From the NCBI RefSeq assembly GCF_000298075.1, contig NZ_JH815593.1:645777-709776 (forward strand): a stretch of DNA of 64,000 bases. Direction: 5' to 3'. Positions 1-11,555 of the stretch are shown here, in pieces. The position numbers and the translations under genes were made by a program. The stretch comes from Staphylococcus massiliensis CCUG 55927. Lineage in GTDB: Bacteria > Bacillota > Bacilli > Staphylococcales > Staphylococcaceae. Each line of letters starts with the position of its first letter. Within the stretch, counting starts at the first letter, position 1. The notes under the pieces were generated by a model. The model ran no database searches and was not told where the DNA came from. It saw only the letters and a list, made by a program, of their open reading frames with translations.

Positions 1-1270
1 TCGCGTTCATTTCTTCTGAATAACGCGTACCGAGCTTGAAGACTTGACCAACTTCGATACCTTCTTTGAATTTAGCTTCGCCTGAACCATCCGCAAGAGG
101 TTCACCTTCAAGAATAAATCTGAAATCACCAAATTCATTAACCTTAAAGTCACGTTCTAAATTCGCATTGATGTAATGGTAATCATCTTCGTTCGCACCT
201 ACAACAATGTTAGCCATATCTTGAACAAAGTTATCCGCATAAATCGTAATGTCTTTATCGGTAATTGGACCTAATGAACCAGGGTTAGCACCAAGTAAGT
301 TAAAGATATCGTCTTGTGTAGCCATTTCGATTGCATCAGTTGCGAAATGCGCTTTAAGTTTAACGTCATTGATTTCATGGTCACCTCGTACAAGAACCAT
401 GATATATTCACCATCAACTTTAAAGACCATAGATTTAACGATTTTGTCTAAACCGATATTAAGATGTTTGGATAAATCTTTGACCGTTTTTACTGAAGGT
501 GTATCTATCTTTTCAAGTGCTTCAGGTGACGCGTTTGACGGATTCGCTTCATAAACCACTTCTGCTTTTTCAATATTCGCGGCGTAATCACTATGCTCAC
601 TATAAACAATCGTATCTTCACCGATATCACTCAAAGCCATGAATTCGTGTGTATGATTACCACCAATAGCGCCTGAGTCAGCGACAACTGGACGTGCGCT
701 AATACCTACTCGCTTAAATATCGTTGAATAAGCTTGGTACATCGCTTGATACGTTTCATCTAAAGATGCTTCATCACTATGGAATGAGTATGCGTCTTTC
801 ATAATGAACTCTCGGCCACGTAATAATCCAAAGCGTGGGCGTTTTTCATCTCTAAATTTCGTTTGAATTTGGAATAATGTAATAGGAAGACGTTTGTAAG
901 ACTTTAATTCATCTCTTACTAATGATGTAAAAACCTCTTCATGTGTAGGTCCTAAAGCGAACTCACGACCATGACGGTCTTTCATACGCATTAACTCTGG
1001 ACCGTAAGCTTCCCAACGCTTAGATTCTTCCCATAATTCTTTTTGTTGCATAACGGGCATTGATACTTCTACTGCATCAATATTTTCCATTTCTTCACGT
1101 ACGATATGTGAAATGTTGTTAAGTACGCGTGTTGCAAGTGGTAAGTAGCTATACACACCACTTGTCATTTGTTTGATTAAACCTGCTTTTAATAATAATT
1201 TATGACTTATCGCTTCAGCCTCAGCTGGTTCTTCTCTAAGTGTTGGGATAAACATTTTAGTTTGTCTCAT
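1..1270 (-). CDS. proS: Prolyl-tRNA synthetase, C-terminal part cut off by window edge
   Basis: Charges tRNA-Pro with proline in the cytoplasm. The 423 visible residues begin [20 protein letters not shown] and include the class II motif 2 region ([26 protein letters not shown]) and the start of the inserted editing domain typical of bacterial-type ProRS. The family is about 565 residues long, so roughly the last quarter, with motif 3 and the anticodon-binding domain, lies outside the window. The ATG at 1268-1270 is preceded by a strong AAGGAGGAG ribosome site. It is the last gene seen of the uppS-cdsA-dxr-rseP-proS cluster, 18 bases downstream of rseP. Confidence 0.97.
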   Translation of the reverse strand, partial: MRQTKMFIPTLREEPAEAEAISHKLLLKAGLIKQMTSGVYSYLPLATRVLNNISHIVREEMENIDAVEVSMPVMQQKELWEESKRWEAYGPELMRMKDRHGREFALGPTHEEVFTSLVRDELKSYKRLPITLFQIQTKFRDEKRPRFGLLRGREFIMKDAYSFHSDEASLDETYQAMYQAYSTIFKRVGISARPVVADSGAIGGNHTHEFMALSDIGEDTIVYSEHSDYAANIEKAEVVYEANPSNASPEALEKIDTPSVKTVKDLSKHLNIGLDKIVKSMVFKVDGEYIMVLVRGDHEINDVKLKAHFATDAIEMATQDDIFNLLGANPGSLGPITDKDITIYADNFVQDMANIVVGANEDDYHYINANLERDFKVNEFGDFRFILEGEPLADGSGEAKFKEGIEVGQVFKLGTRYSEEMNA

Positions 1271-1288
1271 AAATCTAACTCCTCCTTT

Positions 1289-2569
1289 TTATAAAAAGTA
1301 ACGTTGTAAATCATTCCATGTTACTAAAATCATTATAACAATAACGAATATCGCACCAGCACCGATGATATATGTCTCAGCTTTTTTATTAACTGGCTTT
1401 CTAAATATCGCTTCGTAAATGACAAATAAGATTCTACCACCATCTAATGCAGGAATTGGTAGTAAGTTCATGATACCTAGGTTAACACTTAATAAAGCAG
1501 TCCAACCGATTAAGTTAATAATACCCGTTTTAACTACAGTATCAACGTTTTTATAAATACCAACTGGTCCATTAAGCATGTCGAATGAGAAACCACCAGT
1601 GAAGATACTCGCAATCATACCGACAACTGCTGTAAAGATGTATGTACCTGCTTTAAAGGTACGTTCAATACCATATATAAATGGCTCAAATATAGAATGT
1701 TTCATTTCAGGTGTGAAACCAAGTAAATACGACTCTACTGTTCGTGTTTTACTTACCTTTTGTTTGACCTTCTTAGGTGTAAACGTTGCAGTTTTCTCTT
1801 TGCCATCACGTTCATATGTTAACTTAGACGATTCACCTTTAGATTGATCTAAAGCATCTTTAACGTCTTGCTGTGAGTCAATTTTATGATCGTTAATTTT
1901 GGTGATCTCATCACCTTTTTGAAGGCCGATCTTCTCAGCTGGAAAGTCCTTTTCAATATCTTTAACGACATTACTTGGAACCCCTTGGAAATAAGCAAGT
2001 CCGATGAACAAGATACCAGCTAAAATGAAGTTGAATAATGGGCCTGCGAAAAGTGTTAAAAACTTTTGGTAAGGCTTCTTATAAGTAAGTTGACGGTACT
2101 TAGGTGCAATTTGGATAAGGCTACCATTTTCAACAAAGTAAGCTTTGTCTGCAATTTTATAACGATGACGTTCTTCATCAAAGCCCATGATACCTTCAGC
2201 GAACAAGTCGGATTTGAAATCACATTTCTTAACTTCCATAGATTCAATTTGTTGGAACTTATGTTGATCATCTAAGAGAATATGTGTGATCTCATCTTTA
2301 TCATTAAGTTTAACTTTAATGTTCATACCTGGTTGCACGGGTGGTTCTTCTAAACCATCACCAGCCATACGTACATAACCACCTACAGGTAAAAGACGAA
2401 TCGTATATAATGTTTCACCTTTACGAAAGTGATAAATTTTAGGACCCATCCCGATTGCAAATTCAGGACACATAATACCTGCTTTTTTAGCAAAATACAT
2501 ATGCCCAAATTCATGCACAAATACTAAAAGACCAAATACACACATGAATGCAATAATTGTAATTAACAC
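1289..2569 (-). CDS. rseP: Site-2 intramembrane zinc metalloprotease RseP/RasP
   Basis: Membrane protease of the S2P (M50) family that cleaves substrates such as anti-sigma factors and signal-peptide remnants within the membrane. The zinc motif HEFGH lies at residues 19-23 inside the first membrane segment. A PDZ domain spans about residues 195-270, and the second metal motif [12 protein letters not shown] lies in the C-terminal membrane region near residue 370. At 426 residues it has the usual length. Translation starts at GTG (2567-2569), and its ribosome site GAGGTG overlaps the end of dxr, so the two are likely translationally coupled. The substrate in this organism cannot be told from sequence. 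Confidence 0.95.
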   Translation of the reverse strand: MLITIIAFMCVFGLLVFVHEFGHMYFAKKAGIMCPEFAIGMGPKIYHFRKGETLYTIRLLPVGGYVRMAGDGLEEPPVQPGMNIKVKLNDKDEITHILLDDQHKFQQIESMEVKKCDFKSDLFAEGIMGFDEERHRYKIADKAYFVENGSLIQIAPKYRQLTYKKPYQKFLTLFAGPLFNFILAGILFIGLAYFQGVPSNVVKDIEKDFPAEKIGLQKGDEITKINDHKIDSQQDVKDALDQSKGESSKLTYERDGKEKTATFTPKKVKQKVSKTRTVESYLLGFTPEMKHSIFEPFIYGIERTFKAGTYIFTAVVGMIASIFTGGFSFDMLNGPVGIYKNVDTVVKTGIINLIGWTALLSVNLGIMNLLPIPALDGGRILFVIYEAIFRKPVNKKAETYIIGAGAIFVIVIMILVTWNDLQRYFL

Positions 2570-2573
2570 TGAT

Positions 2574-3704
2574 TTACACCTCGTAATTCTTAGATTTATA
2601 ATACTGATCGACTTCTAAAATGTCTTCAAGTGTTGGATTTAATTTAACGTCGTGTTCGGACATTTCTTTTTCAATTAAATGCTCAATATCTAAAAATGAA
2701 ATCTCACCTTTTAAAAATTTAGCAACTGCTACTTCGTTCACGGCATTTAATACAACTGGCATCGTACCACCGACTTTAATCGCATCATATGCGTATTTTA
2801 AGCAACGATAACGTTCTAAATCCATTTCATTAAAATGAAGTTTTTGAATGTCTGCTAAATTTAATGATGGTGCATCATGCTTGATACGTTCTGGATACGT
2901 GAATGCGTACTGAATCGGCATTCGCATATCAGGCGTACCAAGCTGAGCCATCACACTTGTATCTTCAAATTCTACCATCGAATGAATAATACTCTCTTTA
3001 TGTAGGATAGTCTCAATTTGATCAATATCTAAATCGAAAAGCCATTTCGCTTCTATAACTTCAAACCCTTTATTCATCATAGTAGCTGAGTCTATTGTAA
3101 TTTTGTGACCCATAGACCAGTTAGGGTGATTCAGTGCATCTTCCACAGTAACATCTTTAAGTTCGTCTCGAGATAAATCTCTAAAAGAACCGCCACTAGC
3201 AGTAATTACGACTTTCTTTATTTTCTTAGGGTCTTCCCCATTTAAACATTGAAAAATCGCAGCATGCTCTGAATCAACTGGTAGAACTGCTACGTTGTTC
3301 GCTTTGGCATGCTGCATCACAATTTCGCCAGCAACAACAAGTGTTTCCTTGTTTGCTAAAGCAATATCTTTCTTAGCTTCAATCGCTTGGATGGTTGGTC
3401 TTAAGCCTACACTTCCAAGTAAAGAATTCAATACGACATCCGATTTATGGAATGTCGCAACTTCAATTAACCCTTGTTGTCCTGAAACAACTTTTATATC
3501 ATACGCAGATAACGCTGCTTTATCTTCACTTAACTTAACTGAAACTAATTCAGGGTTATGTTCTTCAATAACCTGTTTTGCAAGTTCAATATTTTCTCCT
3601 ACTGAAAATGCGACTAATTTAAATTCATCTGGGTGATTTTTAATCACGTCTAAAGCTTGTGCTCCAATAGAACCTGAAGCACCTAGTATCGCTATATTTT
3701 TCAT
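2574..3704 (-). CDS. dxr: 1-deoxy-D-xylulose 5-phosphate reductoisomerase
   Basis: Catalyses the NADPH-dependent conversion of DXP to 2-C-methyl-D-erythritol 4-phosphate, the committed step of the MEP isoprenoid pathway. The N-terminal nucleotide-binding loop GASGSIGAQ, the metal-binding [10 protein letters not shown] segment, ASGGSF, and the active-site stretch [21 protein letters not shown] are all present. The 376 residues form a complete enzyme, with start ATG after AAGGTGA. It sits between cdsA and rseP as in Bacillus. S. aureus and most staphylococci lack the gene because they use mevalonate, so its presence is a taxonomic marker. Its product ultimately supplies the substrate of the neighbouring UppS. 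Confidence 0.96.
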   Translation of the reverse strand: MKNIAILGASGSIGAQALDVIKNHPDEFKLVAFSVGENIELAKQVIEEHNPELVSVKLSEDKAALSAYDIKVVSGQQGLIEVATFHKSDVVLNSLLGSVGLRPTIQAIEAKKDIALANKETLVVAGEIVMQHAKANNVAVLPVDSEHAAIFQCLNGEDPKKIKKVVITASGGSFRDLSRDELKDVTVEDALNHPNWSMGHKITIDSATMMNKGFEVIEAKWLFDLDIDQIETILHKESIIHSMVEFEDTSVMAQLGTPDMRMPIQYAFTYPERIKHDAPSLNLADIQKLHFNEMDLERYRCLKYAYDAIKVGGTMPVVLNAVNEVAVAKFLKGEISFLDIEHLIEKEMSEHDVKLNPTLEDILEVDQYYKSKNYEV

Positions 3705-3718
3705 AAATTTAATTCACC

Positions 3719-4501
3719 TTAGTTTTGGATTAATAAAATATTCATAAGTGGTAAAACGAACATGAAACTATCAAATCGATCTAAAATACCACCATGACCT
3801 GGTAATAGACGACCCGAATCTTTCACACCAAAGTGACGTTTAAATCCAGATTCTACAAGGTCACCTAATTGACCAAACATACTAAAAATAACAGTACTAA
3901 TTAACAATAACCACATCGGGTAATGGAAATCAACAACGAGGCTTAGTAAAAGTGGTACTAATAAACTACAGAATATCCCACCAATAAAACCTTCTATTGT
4001 CTTATTTGGACTAATGACCGGCCATAACTTGTGTTTACCAATCATTTTACCGAATATATACGCACCCGTATCTGTCAACCAAACCGTACATAAAGCAAGT
4101 AAAATAAATTGTAAACCAGCTGTTCTTGTTTCGTAGAAGTACATGAAGCCGATTCCAACATAAGCAATACTCATAAGACAAAATGCCGCATCCATAAAAC
4201 TAAAACGGTTTTTAGACATAACCGTATAGCTTAAAAATACGAAACTTAGAATCGTAAGCGTTTTTAATTGGTAGACACCGACCCATGATCCAGCGTTTTG
4301 TGGGAACATGATAATCAATAGTGCCAAAGTACTGATTAATCCAGGGATGGATAAAATTTTGATTTGGTTCATATTCAAAAGCTCTTTTAAAGCGATGATA
4401 GCAAGTAAATATGAAAACGCAATTAAAGGCGTACCACCGTAAAGTACAAACGGTAAAAAGACGAGTAATGCTATTATCGTCGTAATAGTTCTTACTTTCA
4501 T
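3719..4501 (-). CDS. cdsA: Phosphatidate cytidylyltransferase (CDP-diglyceride synthase)
   Basis: Integral membrane enzyme that activates phosphatidic acid with CTP to CDP-diacylglycerol for phosphatidylglycerol and cardiolipin synthesis. The 260-residue protein has about eight hydrophobic segments and the C-terminal CDP-diglyceride synthase signature, seen here as [18 protein letters not shown] followed by DRFDS. Start ATG at 4501 follows a GGAGCTT ribosome site. It lies 15 bases downstream of uppS and 14 upstream of dxr in one transcription unit. Confidence 0.95.
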   Translation of the reverse strand: MKVRTITTIIALLVFLPFVLYGGTPLIAFSYLLAIIALKELLNMNQIKILSIPGLISTLALLIIMFPQNAGSWVGVYQLKTLTILSFVFLSYTVMSKNRFSFMDAAFCLMSIAYVGIGFMYFYETRTAGLQFILLALCTVWLTDTGAYIFGKMIGKHKLWPVISPNKTIEGFIGGIFCSLLVPLLLSLVVDFHYPMWLLLISTVIFSMFGQLGDLVESGFKRHFGVKDSGRLLPGHGGILDRFDSFMFVLPLMNILLIQN

Positions 4502-4516
4502 AATAAGCTCCTTAAC

Positions 4517-5275
4517 TTACAATCCTCCAAATCGTCTTTGACGGGATTGATATATTTTTATACATTCTTTTAGATCATCTGCATCGAAATCTGGCCATAG
4601 CTTTGAATTGAATATAAATTCACTATATGAAAGTTGCCAAATTAAGAAATTACTAATACGTTGTTCTCCAGATGTACGAATTAATAATTCAGGATCTGGG
4701 TAATGTTTAGTCATAAGATGAGAAGAGAATTGTGCTTCAGTTAAATCATCGATAGACTGCTCACTATTTTGTAACTCATGATAAAGTGATTTCACGCTAT
4801 GGATAATTTCTGCACGTCCACCATAGTTAATCGCAAAAATAAGACGTAAACCTTGGTTATCCTTCGTACGTGCTTTTGCAGTTTCAATTGCTTCACGTGT
4901 CTTTTCAGGCAATTGATCAACAAAACCAACTGTCTCAACCTTTACGTCTTTTTCAATAAGTTCTGGTAAGAATGTAGATAAGAAATCTATCGGTAAACTC
5001 ATAATATACTTAACTTCTTTTTCAGGTCTTGACCAATTCTCCGTTGAAAAGGCATATAACGTTAAATATTTTACTCCAATATTACTTGCTTCGCGCGTAA
5101 TTCTCTTAATCGTTTGCATACCTTCATAATGTCCTTTAATACGCGCTAGTTTGCGATTTTTAGCCCATCTACCATTACCATCCATAATTATAGCGATATG
5201 TTCTGGAATATTATGTAAATCTAATTCTATATTCTGTTTATCTGTATCTTTTTTATTTTTAAACTTATTAAACAT
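4517..5275 (-). CDS. uppS: Undecaprenyl diphosphate synthase (cis-prenyltransferase)
   Basis: Cytoplasmic cis-prenyltransferase that extends farnesyl-PP with eight isopentenyl units to C55 undecaprenyl-PP, the lipid carrier for peptidoglycan and teichoic acid. The catalytic motif IIMDGNGRWAKNR lies near residue 30, and the C-terminal substrate motif is RTSGEQRISNFLIWQLSYSE. The length of 252 residues is normal. ATG at 5275 follows GGAGGATAGACC. It is the first gene of the cdsA-dxr-rseP-proS cluster, with a TATAAT-like -10 box upstream at 5308-5313 and the frr terminator just before it. Confidence 0.96.
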   Translation of the reverse strand: MFNKFKNKKDTDKQNIELDLHNIPEHIAIIMDGNGRWAKNRKLARIKGHYEGMQTIKRITREASNIGVKYLTLYAFSTENWSRPEKEVKYIMSLPIDFLSTFLPELIEKDVKVETVGFVDQLPEKTREAIETAKARTKDNQGLRLIFAINYGGRAEIIHSVKSLYHELQNSEQSIDDLTEAQFSSHLMTKHYPDPELLIRTSGEQRISNFLIWQLSYSEFIFNSKLWPDFDADDLKECIKIYQSRQRRFGGL

Positions 5276-5307
5276 GGTCTATCCTCCGCGCCTGACTATC
5301 TCTCTGT

Positions 5308-5313
5308 ATTATA
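5308..5313 (-). promoter_or_regulatory. Probable -10 box of the uppS operon
   Basis: The minus strand reads TATAAT here, about 33 bases upstream of the uppS start codon and downstream of the frr terminator. No good -35 match lies at the expected distance, so the promoter is inferred mainly from the perfect -10 and its position. Confidence 0.4.
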
Positions 5314-5375
5314 ATAGGTTTTTCATGCAATTATCTACCATTTTATCACACAGAACGGCTTGGTTGAATAAACAA

Positions 5376-5412
5376 ACAAAAAAACTGTACCAAAGTTGTA
5401 TTTGGCACAGTT
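5376..5412 (-). terminator. Intrinsic terminator after frr
   Basis: On the minus strand the arms AACTGTGCCAA and TTTGGTACAGTT form a stem with a short loop, followed by a run of seven T. It lies just past the frr stop codon and separates frr from uppS. Confidence 0.8.
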
Positions 5413-5428
5413 CTTAAATGTTTATATA

Positions 5429-5983
5429 TTATACAGCCATAACGTCTTTCTCTTTATCATCAACTAATGTGTCGATGTCTTTGATAGACGCATCTGTAAT
5501 CTTTTGAACTTCATCTGTTTGACTTCTTAATTCGTCTTCAGAAATCTCACCGTTCTTTTCTTCTTTCTTAAGCGCATCGTTCGCATCACGACGGATGTTA
5601 CGGATAGAAACTTTACCATTTTCACCAAGCTTCTTAACTTCTTTGAAGATTTCTTTACGACGTTCTTCAGTTAATGCTGGTACCGTGATACGGATTACTT
5701 CGCCATCGCTTGAAGGATTTACACCTAAGTTCGCTGCGTTAATCGCACGCACAATATCATCTAAAGATGACTTATCATATGGAGATAGTACAAGTAAACG
5801 TGCTTCTGGAACGTTAATACTTGCTAATTGTTGAACTGGAGTTGGCGCACCGTAATAGTCAACGTTAACACCGTTTAATAAGTTAGAGTTAGCACGACCT
5901 GCACTAATGTTTGCAAGTTCACGTGATAAACTATCGATCGATTTTTTCATTCTTGTCTTAGCATCTGCAATGATGTCAGCCAT
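5429..5983 (-). CDS. frr: Ribosome recycling factor
   Basis: Splits post-termination ribosomes together with EF-G. The 184-residue product starts [19 protein letters not shown] and has the family core [20 protein letters not shown], with conserved [10 protein letters not shown] and [10 protein letters not shown] segments. The reading frame is open three codons further upstream from a GTG, but that GTG is part of the GAGGTG ribosome site, so the ATG at 5983 is chosen. It follows pyrH by 15 bases, the usual pyrH-frr pair. Confidence 0.96.
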   Translation of the reverse strand: MADIIADAKTRMKKSIDSLSRELANISAGRANSNLLNGVNVDYYGAPTPVQQLASINVPEARLLVLSPYDKSSLDDIVRAINAANLGVNPSSDGEVIRITVPALTEERRKEIFKEVKKLGENGKVSIRNIRRDANDALKKEEKNGEISEDELRSQTDEVQKITDASIKDIDTLVDDKEKDVMAV

Positions 5984-5998
5984 TTCTTTCACCTCAAA

Positions 5999-6721
5999 TT
6001 ATTTTGTAATTAATGTACCAATTTTCTCACCCATAACAGCACGTTTAATGTTACCTTCTTCCATAATTGAGAAGACTGTTAATGGAATATTATTGTCCAT
6101 ACAGAATGATGAAGCAGTAGAATCCATAACTTGTAAGCCTTCTTGTAACATTTGAATGTGAGTTAAGTGGTCATATTTCTTAGCATCGCTATTTGTCTTA
6201 GGATCTGCAGAGTAAACACCATCTACATTGTTTTTACCCATTAAGATAACGTCTGCTTCTACTTCAGCAGCACGTAATGCAGCTGTTGTATCAGTAGAGA
6301 AGTATGGATTACCGATACCTGCAGCGAAGATTACAACGCGTTTCTTCTCTAAATGTCTGATAGCACGACGGCGGATGTATGGTTCAGCTACTTGCTTCAT
6401 TTCAATTGAAGTTAGAACGCGTGTATCACAATCTAGTTGCTCTAAGCTATCTTGTAATGCTAATGCGTTCATCACTGTTGCAAGCATACCCATATAGTCA
6501 GCAGTACCACGGTCCATACCTAGATCGCTACCTGTTTTACCTCTCCAGATATTACCGCCACCAACGATAACTGCAATTTCACAGTCCATTTTAGATACTT
6601 CTGCTACTTGTTGTGCAATGCTTTTGATAATCATTGGATTAATACCAAATCCTTTATCGCCAGCTAATGCTTCTCCGCTAAGTTTCAAAACTACACGTTT
6701 ATAATTAGAAGATTCAGTCAT
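5999..6721 (-). CDS. pyrH: UMP kinase
   Basis: Phosphorylates UMP to UDP with ATP and is normally allosterically controlled by UTP and GTP. It is an amino-acid-kinase-fold enzyme with [12 protein letters not shown] at the N-terminus, [12 protein letters not shown], and [20 protein letters not shown]. The frame is open to 6775, but alignment to the 240-residue staphylococcal enzyme and an AGAGGA ribosome site eight bases upstream favour the ATG at 6719-6721, giving 240 residues. It is followed directly by frr. Confidence 0.95.
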   Translation of the reverse strand: MTESSNYKRVVLKLSGEALAGDKGFGINPMIIKSIAQQVAEVSKMDCEIAVIVGGGNIWRGKTGSDLGMDRGTADYMGMLATVMNALALQDSLEQLDCDTRVLTSIEMKQVAEPYIRRRAIRHLEKKRVVIFAAGIGNPYFSTDTTAALRAAEVEADVILMGKNNVDGVYSADPKTNSDAKKYDHLTHIQMLQEGLQVMDSTASSFCMDNNIPLTVFSIMEEGNIKRAVMGEKIGTLITK

Positions 6722-6881
6722 AGTCATTTCCTCTCTATAATCAGGATATGTACAATATACAATTAAAGAAGACACAATAGGTCTTCCTAAAAGCTTTAAC
6801 TTTACTAAATAATAACATATTCATAAAGCTTTAAGCTATAAGGAAAACACAAAAGGTGCCTTCTTAACTGTTGATTGTGCT

Positions 6882-7763
6882 TTATTTATTCATTTGGCCT
6901 TTAACTTCATCAGCGAAGTTTTCATCACGTTTTTCTAAACCTTCACCAACTTCGTAACGTACGAAGTCAACAAGTTTACCGCCTTTAGATTTTAAGAAAG
7001 CTTCAACTGTTTGATCTGGGTCTTTAACGAAGTCTTGATCAACAGCACAGATTTCTTGTAAGTATTTACGTAAACGACCTTCAACCATTTTTTCAACGAT
7101 GTTTTCTGGTTTACCTTCGTTAAGTGCTTGTTGTTTTAATACTTCTTTTTCGTGATCTAATTCTTCTTGGTTTACATCTTCAGATGAAACGTATTTAGGG
7201 TTGATAGCTGCAACGTGCATAGCTACGTCTTTAGCAGCTTCTTCATCGTTAGAACCTTCAACTACAGTTAATGCAGCGATACGTCCACCCATGTGTAAGT
7301 AAGCACCAAATGCGTCATCATCATTTTTAGTTCTTACAGCGAAACGACGAATGCTTAATTTTTCACCGATTGTAGCAACTTCTTCTGTCATACGATCAGA
7401 AACAGTTTGACCATTTTCAAATTTAGTTTCTAATAATTCTTCAACAGATGCTGGTTTAGTAGCAAGAATTTGGTTAGCAATTTCTTTTACTAGACCTTGG
7501 AAACCTTCATTACGAGCAACGAAGTCAGTTTCAGAGTTAACTTCAACTACTACTGCTTCATTTCCTTTAGTTTCAACGTGAGTAATACCTTCTGCAGCGA
7601 TACGGTCAGCTTTTTTAGCTGCTTTTGAAATACCTTTTTCACGAAGGTAATCAATTGCTTTATCAATATCTCCATCAGTTTCAGTTAGCGCTTTTTTACA
7701 ATCCATCATTCCTGCGCCAGTTTTTTCACGTAATTCTTTTACAAGTTTAGCTGAAATTGCCAT
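6882..7763 (-). CDS. tsf: Elongation factor Ts
   Basis: Nucleotide exchange factor for EF-Tu. The N-terminal UBA-like domain with the signature [19 protein letters not shown] is followed by the dimerisation domain containing [13 protein letters not shown]. The 293-residue length matches staphylococcal EF-Ts. It follows rpsB, with an intrinsic terminator or attenuator hairpin in the gap, the usual rpsB-tsf arrangement. Confidence 0.97.
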   Translation of the reverse strand: MAISAKLVKELREKTGAGMMDCKKALTETDGDIDKAIDYLREKGISKAAKKADRIAAEGITHVETKGNEAVVVEVNSETDFVARNEGFQGLVKEIANQILATKPASVEELLETKFENGQTVSDRMTEEVATIGEKLSIRRFAVRTKNDDDAFGAYLHMGGRIAALTVVEGSNDEEAAKDVAMHVAAINPKYVSSEDVNQEELDHEKEVLKQQALNEGKPENIVEKMVEGRLRKYLQEICAVDQDFVKDPDQTVEAFLKSKGGKLVDFVRYEVGEGLEKRDENFADEVKGQMNK

Positions 7764-7798
7764 TTTAATTCCTCCAATATGTTCTTGTTAATATATTT

Positions 7799-7832
7799 TA
7801 AAAAAAGGTGATAAGCTTATTATCTTATCACC
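7799..7832 (-). terminator. Hairpin terminator/attenuator between rpsB and tsf
   Basis: On the minus strand GGTGATAAG pairs with CTTATCACC and is followed by TTTTTTT. It lies between two genes normally co-transcribed, so it is likely a partial terminator that sets the S2 to EF-Ts ratio. Confidence 0.75.
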
Positions 7833-7848
7833 CATTTTAAGAGTATAC

Positions 7849-8634
7849 TTAGTTTGATTCAACAGATGTGTTTTCTTCTGATGATTCAGACTCTGATTTA
7901 GCCTCTTCATCAAGGTTGATGTTTTGCTCAGCCGCAACTTCTTCGTTAGAAACACCTTGTTGACCTTCTAAGATAGCATCTGCCATTTTACCAGTTAATA
8001 ATTTAACGGCACGAATAGCATCGTCGTTTGCTGGGATCACATAATCGATTTCATCTGGATCACAGTTAGTATCAACAATACCTACGATTGGAATACGTAA
8101 TTTACGAGCTTCCGCAATAGCATTACGCTCTTTACGAGGGTCAACTACGAATAATGCTTGAGGCATTGATTTCATATCACGAATACCGCCTAAGAATTTG
8201 ATTAAGCGATCGTATTCTTTTTTAAGTTCAACTACTTCTTTTTTAGGAAGTACTTCGAAAGTACCGTCTTCTTCCATTTTTTCAATTTCAGAGATACGTT
8301 TAACACGTTTAGAAATTGTTTTGAAGTTTGTTAAGATTCCGCCTAACCATCTTTGGTTAACGTAGAATTGGCCAGCACGTTCTGCTTCAGCTTTAACTGA
8401 GTCTTGTGCTTGTTTTTTAGTACCAACGAATAGTACTTTACCGCCATCTTCTGATAATTGTTTAAGGAAGTTGTATGATTCCTCAACTTTCTTCACAGTT
8501 TTTTGAAGGTCGATGATATAGATACCATTTCTTTCTGTGAAGATGTATTTTTTCATTTTTGGGTTCCAACGGCGTGTTTGGTGACCGAAGTGAACACCTG
8601 CTTCTAGTAATTGTTTCATTGAAATTACTGCCAT
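7849..8634 (-). CDS. rpsB: 30S ribosomal protein S2
   Basis: Structural protein of the small ribosomal subunit. The 261-residue product begins [20 protein letters not shown] and contains the S2 signatures near [12 protein letters not shown] and [20 protein letters not shown]. An upstream in-frame methionine at 8664 is ignored because AAGGAGGAATTATAC directly precedes the ATG at 8632-8634. The C-terminus is an acidic, serine-rich tail. It heads the rpsB-tsf unit. Confidence 0.97.
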   Translation of the reverse strand: MAVISMKQLLEAGVHFGHQTRRWNPKMKKYIFTERNGIYIIDLQKTVKKVEESYNFLKQLSEDGGKVLFVGTKKQAQDSVKAEAERAGQFYVNQRWLGGILTNFKTISKRVKRISEIEKMEEDGTFEVLPKKEVVELKKEYDRLIKFLGGIRDMKSMPQALFVVDPRKERNAIAEARKLRIPIVGIVDTNCDPDEIDYVIPANDDAIRAVKLLTGKMADAILEGQQGVSNEEVAAEQNINLDEEAKSESESSEENTSVESN

Positions 8635-8752
8635 GTATAATTCCTCCTTGGTTTTTTCCTCCACATAAAACTCATATAAAGACGATTTATTAACATCGCA
8701 CCTTTTATACTTTGGTTTTACGTGTGTGTGTTTAGCTTAATAGCCGCAAATA

Positions 8753-8781
8753 AATATATCATATACAAGTAGAAAAATCAA
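8753..8781 (-). promoter_or_regulatory. Sigma-A type promoter of rpsB-tsf
   Basis: The minus strand shows -35 TTGATT (8776-8781), a 17-base spacer and -10 TATATT (8753-8758). This gives a leader of about 110 bases before rpsB, long enough for the S2 autoregulatory leaders known in other bacteria, though no specific fold was identified. Confidence 0.6.
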
Positions 8782-8795
8782 CAGTCATTTATTGC

Positions 8796-9569
8796 TTATT
8801 TAGATTGACTTAATTCATCTAAGAATTGGTTTTTCTTAACTTTAATAAATGTACCCTTCATACCAAGTGATCTTGATTCAATAACGCCTGCACTTTCAAG
8901 TTTTCTAAGTGCGTTAACGATCACTGAACGTGTAATACCAACACGGTCTGCTACTTTAGAAGCGATAAGTAAACCTTCGTTGCCACCTAATTCTTCAAAG
9001 ATATGATCAATTGCTTCTTTTTCTGAATAAGAAAGTGAATTAATAGCCATTGTAATCGCTGCTTTATCACGTGCTTCTTCTTCAACTTCTTTATGCTTTT
9101 CACGTAAGATTTCCATGCCGATTACAGTTGCAGCATATTCACCTATAACTAAGTCGTTATCGTCAAAGTCTTCACTTACACGACCTAGTACTAATGTACC
9201 TAAACGTTCTCCACCACCTAAAATAGGGAAAATCGTCGTTTGGCTTTCTTCGAATAAATCACGACTTTCTAATGGGAATACTGATAATTCATCTTCAATA
9301 TCAATATTTGATGTCGTTTGAGAAACGTGCATTAATTTTTCAGTGTACTCTACAGGAATATGACGATCGTCTAACATGCGAATGATACGGTCATTTTTAA
9401 GTAGCTCGTTTAAGTTTGAACCTAGAATTTTACCTCTGCGTGAAACTATAAATACATTAGAAACTGAAACTTGGCTGATTGTTTGTGCAACATCTTTAAA
9501 GTCAACAGCAATACCTTTATGTTTTTGTAATAGTGTATTGAGTTCTCTAGTTTTCGCTAATAAGCTCAT
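8796..9569 (-). CDS. codY: GTP- and branched-chain-amino-acid-sensing global repressor CodY
   Basis: Cytoplasmic transcription regulator that, when bound to isoleucine/leucine/valine and GTP, represses amino acid uptake, biosynthesis and virulence genes. The 257-residue product has an N-terminal GAF-type ligand domain starting [15 protein letters not shown] and a C-terminal winged helix-turn-helix with [20 protein letters not shown]. It is the last gene of the xerC-hslV-hslU-codY cluster, the arrangement found across Bacillales, 24 bases downstream of hslU. Confidence 0.97.
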   Translation of the reverse strand: MSLLAKTRELNTLLQKHKGIAVDFKDVAQTISQVSVSNVFIVSRRGKILGSNLNELLKNDRIIRMLDDRHIPVEYTEKLMHVSQTTSNIDIEDELSVFPLESRDLFEESQTTIFPILGGGERLGTLVLGRVSEDFDDNDLVIGEYAATVIGMEILREKHKEVEEEARDKAAITMAINSLSYSEKEAIDHIFEELGGNEGLLIASKVADRVGITRSVIVNALRKLESAGVIESRSLGMKGTFIKVKKNQFLDELSQSK

Positions 9570-9593
9570 GATTCTTCTCCTTTTTTATGATAT

Positions 9594-10997
9594 TTATAAA
9601 ATAAATGCGCTTAAATCTTTGTTAGTTGAAATTGTTTTTAGTTTTTCGTCGACATATTGTGGTGTAATATCTACCACTGCATTAGGCATATTTGGTGCTT
9701 CAAATGATAAGTCTTCAAGCATTTTCTCAAGAATGGTATGCAAGCGACGCGCACCAATATTATCCGTATCTTGGTTAACTTGATATGCCATCTCAGCAAG
9801 TCGCTCAATCGCTTCATCAGTAAAGTTAACAGTTACGTCTTCAGTATTAAGAAGTAGTTCATACTGTTTAACTAATGAAAGCTTAGGCTCTTTTAAGATT
9901 CTTACAAAGTCTTCAGTTGTTAAACTTTCAAGTTCAACACGAATTGGGAAACGACCTTGTAATTCTGGTATTAAATCACTTGGTTTAGATACATGGAAAG
10001 CACCAGCACCAATGAAAAGCATATGTTCCGTACTTACAGTACCATATTTTGTCTGAACAACGCTACCTTCAAGGATTGGGAGTATATCTCGCTGTACACC
10101 TTGTCTTGAAACGTCTTGTCCATTGGACTGATTGTTGGTTGCAACTTTATCAATCTCATCTATAAATATAATACCCATTTGTTCAGCTAATTCTAACGCT
10201 TCTTGGTTTGCTGTTTCTTGATCAATCAATTCATCAGCGATATCGTTAGCTAATATTTTACGTGCAGTTTTAACTTTAACTTCACGTTCGACTTTCTTTT
10301 TAGGCATTAATTGATTCATCATGTCTTGCATTTGTTGGTTCTGGTTCATACCAAGCATGCCCATTGAACCCGGATCTTGTTCAACTTTGATTTTAACTTT
10401 CTCATTTTCAAGCTGACCGTTTAATAATTGTTGTTTAATTTCAGAACGTTTCGTTTTGATATCTTCTGTAGGAGGTTCTTCATCTTCATCTTGGTTAGGC
10501 CCAAAGTTAGGCATAGACATTCCAAACATATTCTCAAGTGGGTTATTACTTTGTTCTTTTTTCTTTTTCATACTCGGTACAAGTAATTTAACGAGTTTAT
10601 CGTTCGCCTTTTCGATAGCCTCATCATGAACGTCGTTTTTCTTCTCTTCTTTTACTAATCGAACCGCACCATCTACTAAGTCACGCACCATGCTTTCGAC
10701 ATCGCGTCCGACATAACCAACTTCAGTAAATTTTATAGCTTCCACTTTAACAAAAGGCGCGCCAACGATCTTAGCCATGCGACGTGCAATTTCAGTTTTA
10801 CCTACGCCTGTAGGTCCCATCATCAGGATATTCTTTGGAGCAATCTCTTGTTTAATTTCATCATCTAATAAGCTACGACGATAACGGTTGCGCAGTGCAA
10901 TAGCGACCTTACGTTTCGCATCATCTTGACCAACGATGTACTCATTTAATTTTTCAACAATATCTTTAGGTGTTAATTTAACTTTGTTTTGTATCAT
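9594..10997 (-). CDS. hslU: ATPase subunit of the HslUV (ClpYQ) protease
   Basis: AAA+ unfoldase that feeds proteins into the HslV peptidase. Walker [14 protein letters not shown] lies near residue 57, Walker [10 protein letters not shown] near residue 255, and the sensor/arginine-finger segment [10 protein letters not shown] near the C-terminus. The intermediate domain contains a methionine- and glutamine-rich linker ([17 protein letters not shown]). The 467 residues match other staphylococcal HslU. It lies 15 bases downstream of hslV. Confidence 0.97.
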   Translation of the reverse strand: MIQNKVKLTPKDIVEKLNEYIVGQDDAKRKVAIALRNRYRRSLLDDEIKQEIAPKNILMMGPTGVGKTEIARRMAKIVGAPFVKVEAIKFTEVGYVGRDVESMVRDLVDGAVRLVKEEKKNDVHDEAIEKANDKLVKLLVPSMKKKKEQSNNPLENMFGMSMPNFGPNQDEDEEPPTEDIKTKRSEIKQQLLNGQLENEKVKIKVEQDPGSMGMLGMNQNQQMQDMMNQLMPKKKVEREVKVKTARKILANDIADELIDQETANQEALELAEQMGIIFIDEIDKVATNNQSNGQDVSRQGVQRDILPILEGSVVQTKYGTVSTEHMLFIGAGAFHVSKPSDLIPELQGRFPIRVELESLTTEDFVRILKEPKLSLVKQYELLLNTEDVTVNFTDEAIERLAEMAYQVNQDTDNIGARRLHTILEKMLEDLSFEAPNMPNAVVDITPQYVDEKLKTISTNKDLSAFIL

Positions 10998-11012
10998 TAG
11001 GACACTCCTTTA

Positions 11013-11555
11013 TTACAAGTCTTCAACTATAATTTGGTCATTCGTGAACACGCAGATTTCAGAAGCAACTTTCAAACTCGCGTGTGCCATATCATGAGCG
11101 CTCATATCTGTAGCATGTTGTTTGAGCGCTCGGCCAGCACTTAATGCATAGTTACCACCAGAACCAATGGCGATTAAGTCATCATCTGGCGCAATCACTT
11201 CACCAGTACCGCTAACGAGTAAGATTGCATCTTTATTCATAACGATTAACATTGCTTCAAGTTGTCTCAGTTGTTTATCACCGCGCCATTCTTTAGCAAG
11301 TTCTACGGCTGCACGTTCTAAATTGCCACTATATTCTTGAAGTTTAGTCTCAAACATTTCGAATAAAGTAAACGCATCAGCTACGCTACCTGCAAATCCT
11401 GCAAGTACTTGGCTGTTATAAAGGCGTCGAACCTTACGTGCTGTTTGCTTCATGATGACTTGTTCGCCTAGCGTAACTTGTCCATCACCTGCCATCGCAG
11501 CGTGACCATTATGTCTAACCGCAAATATTGTTGTTGCATGAATTGAAGGTTTCAT
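11013..11555 (-). CDS. hslV: Peptidase subunit of the HslUV (ClpQ) protease
   Basis: Proteasome-beta-like threonine peptidase that forms the dodecameric core docked to HslU. The conserved [20 protein letters not shown] lies at the N-terminus. The predicted catalytic threonine follows a short MKPSIHA leader, as in other staphylococci. The glycine-rich [17 protein letters not shown] is typical of the family. The start ATG overlaps the xerC stop by one base (TAATG), so translation is coupled. Confidence 0.96.
   Translation of the reverse strand: MKPSIHATTIFAVRHNGHAAMAGDGQVTLGEQVIMKQTARKVRRLYNSQVLAGFAGSVADAFTLFEMFETKLQEYSGNLERAAVELAKEWRGDKQLRQLEAMLIVMNKDAILLVSGTGEVIAPDDDLIAIGSGGNYALSAGRALKQHATDMSAHDMAHASLKVASEICVFTNDQIIVEDL

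Noticed and set aside
249..554. Plus-strand open frame of 101 residues
   Set aside because: It lies antisense inside proS and has no ribosome site; a shadow of the real gene.
3719..5275. Phage or plasmid insertion in the uppS-proS cluster
   Set aside because: Gene order and spacing match Bacillus, and no integrase, att-like repeat or foreign composition is visible.
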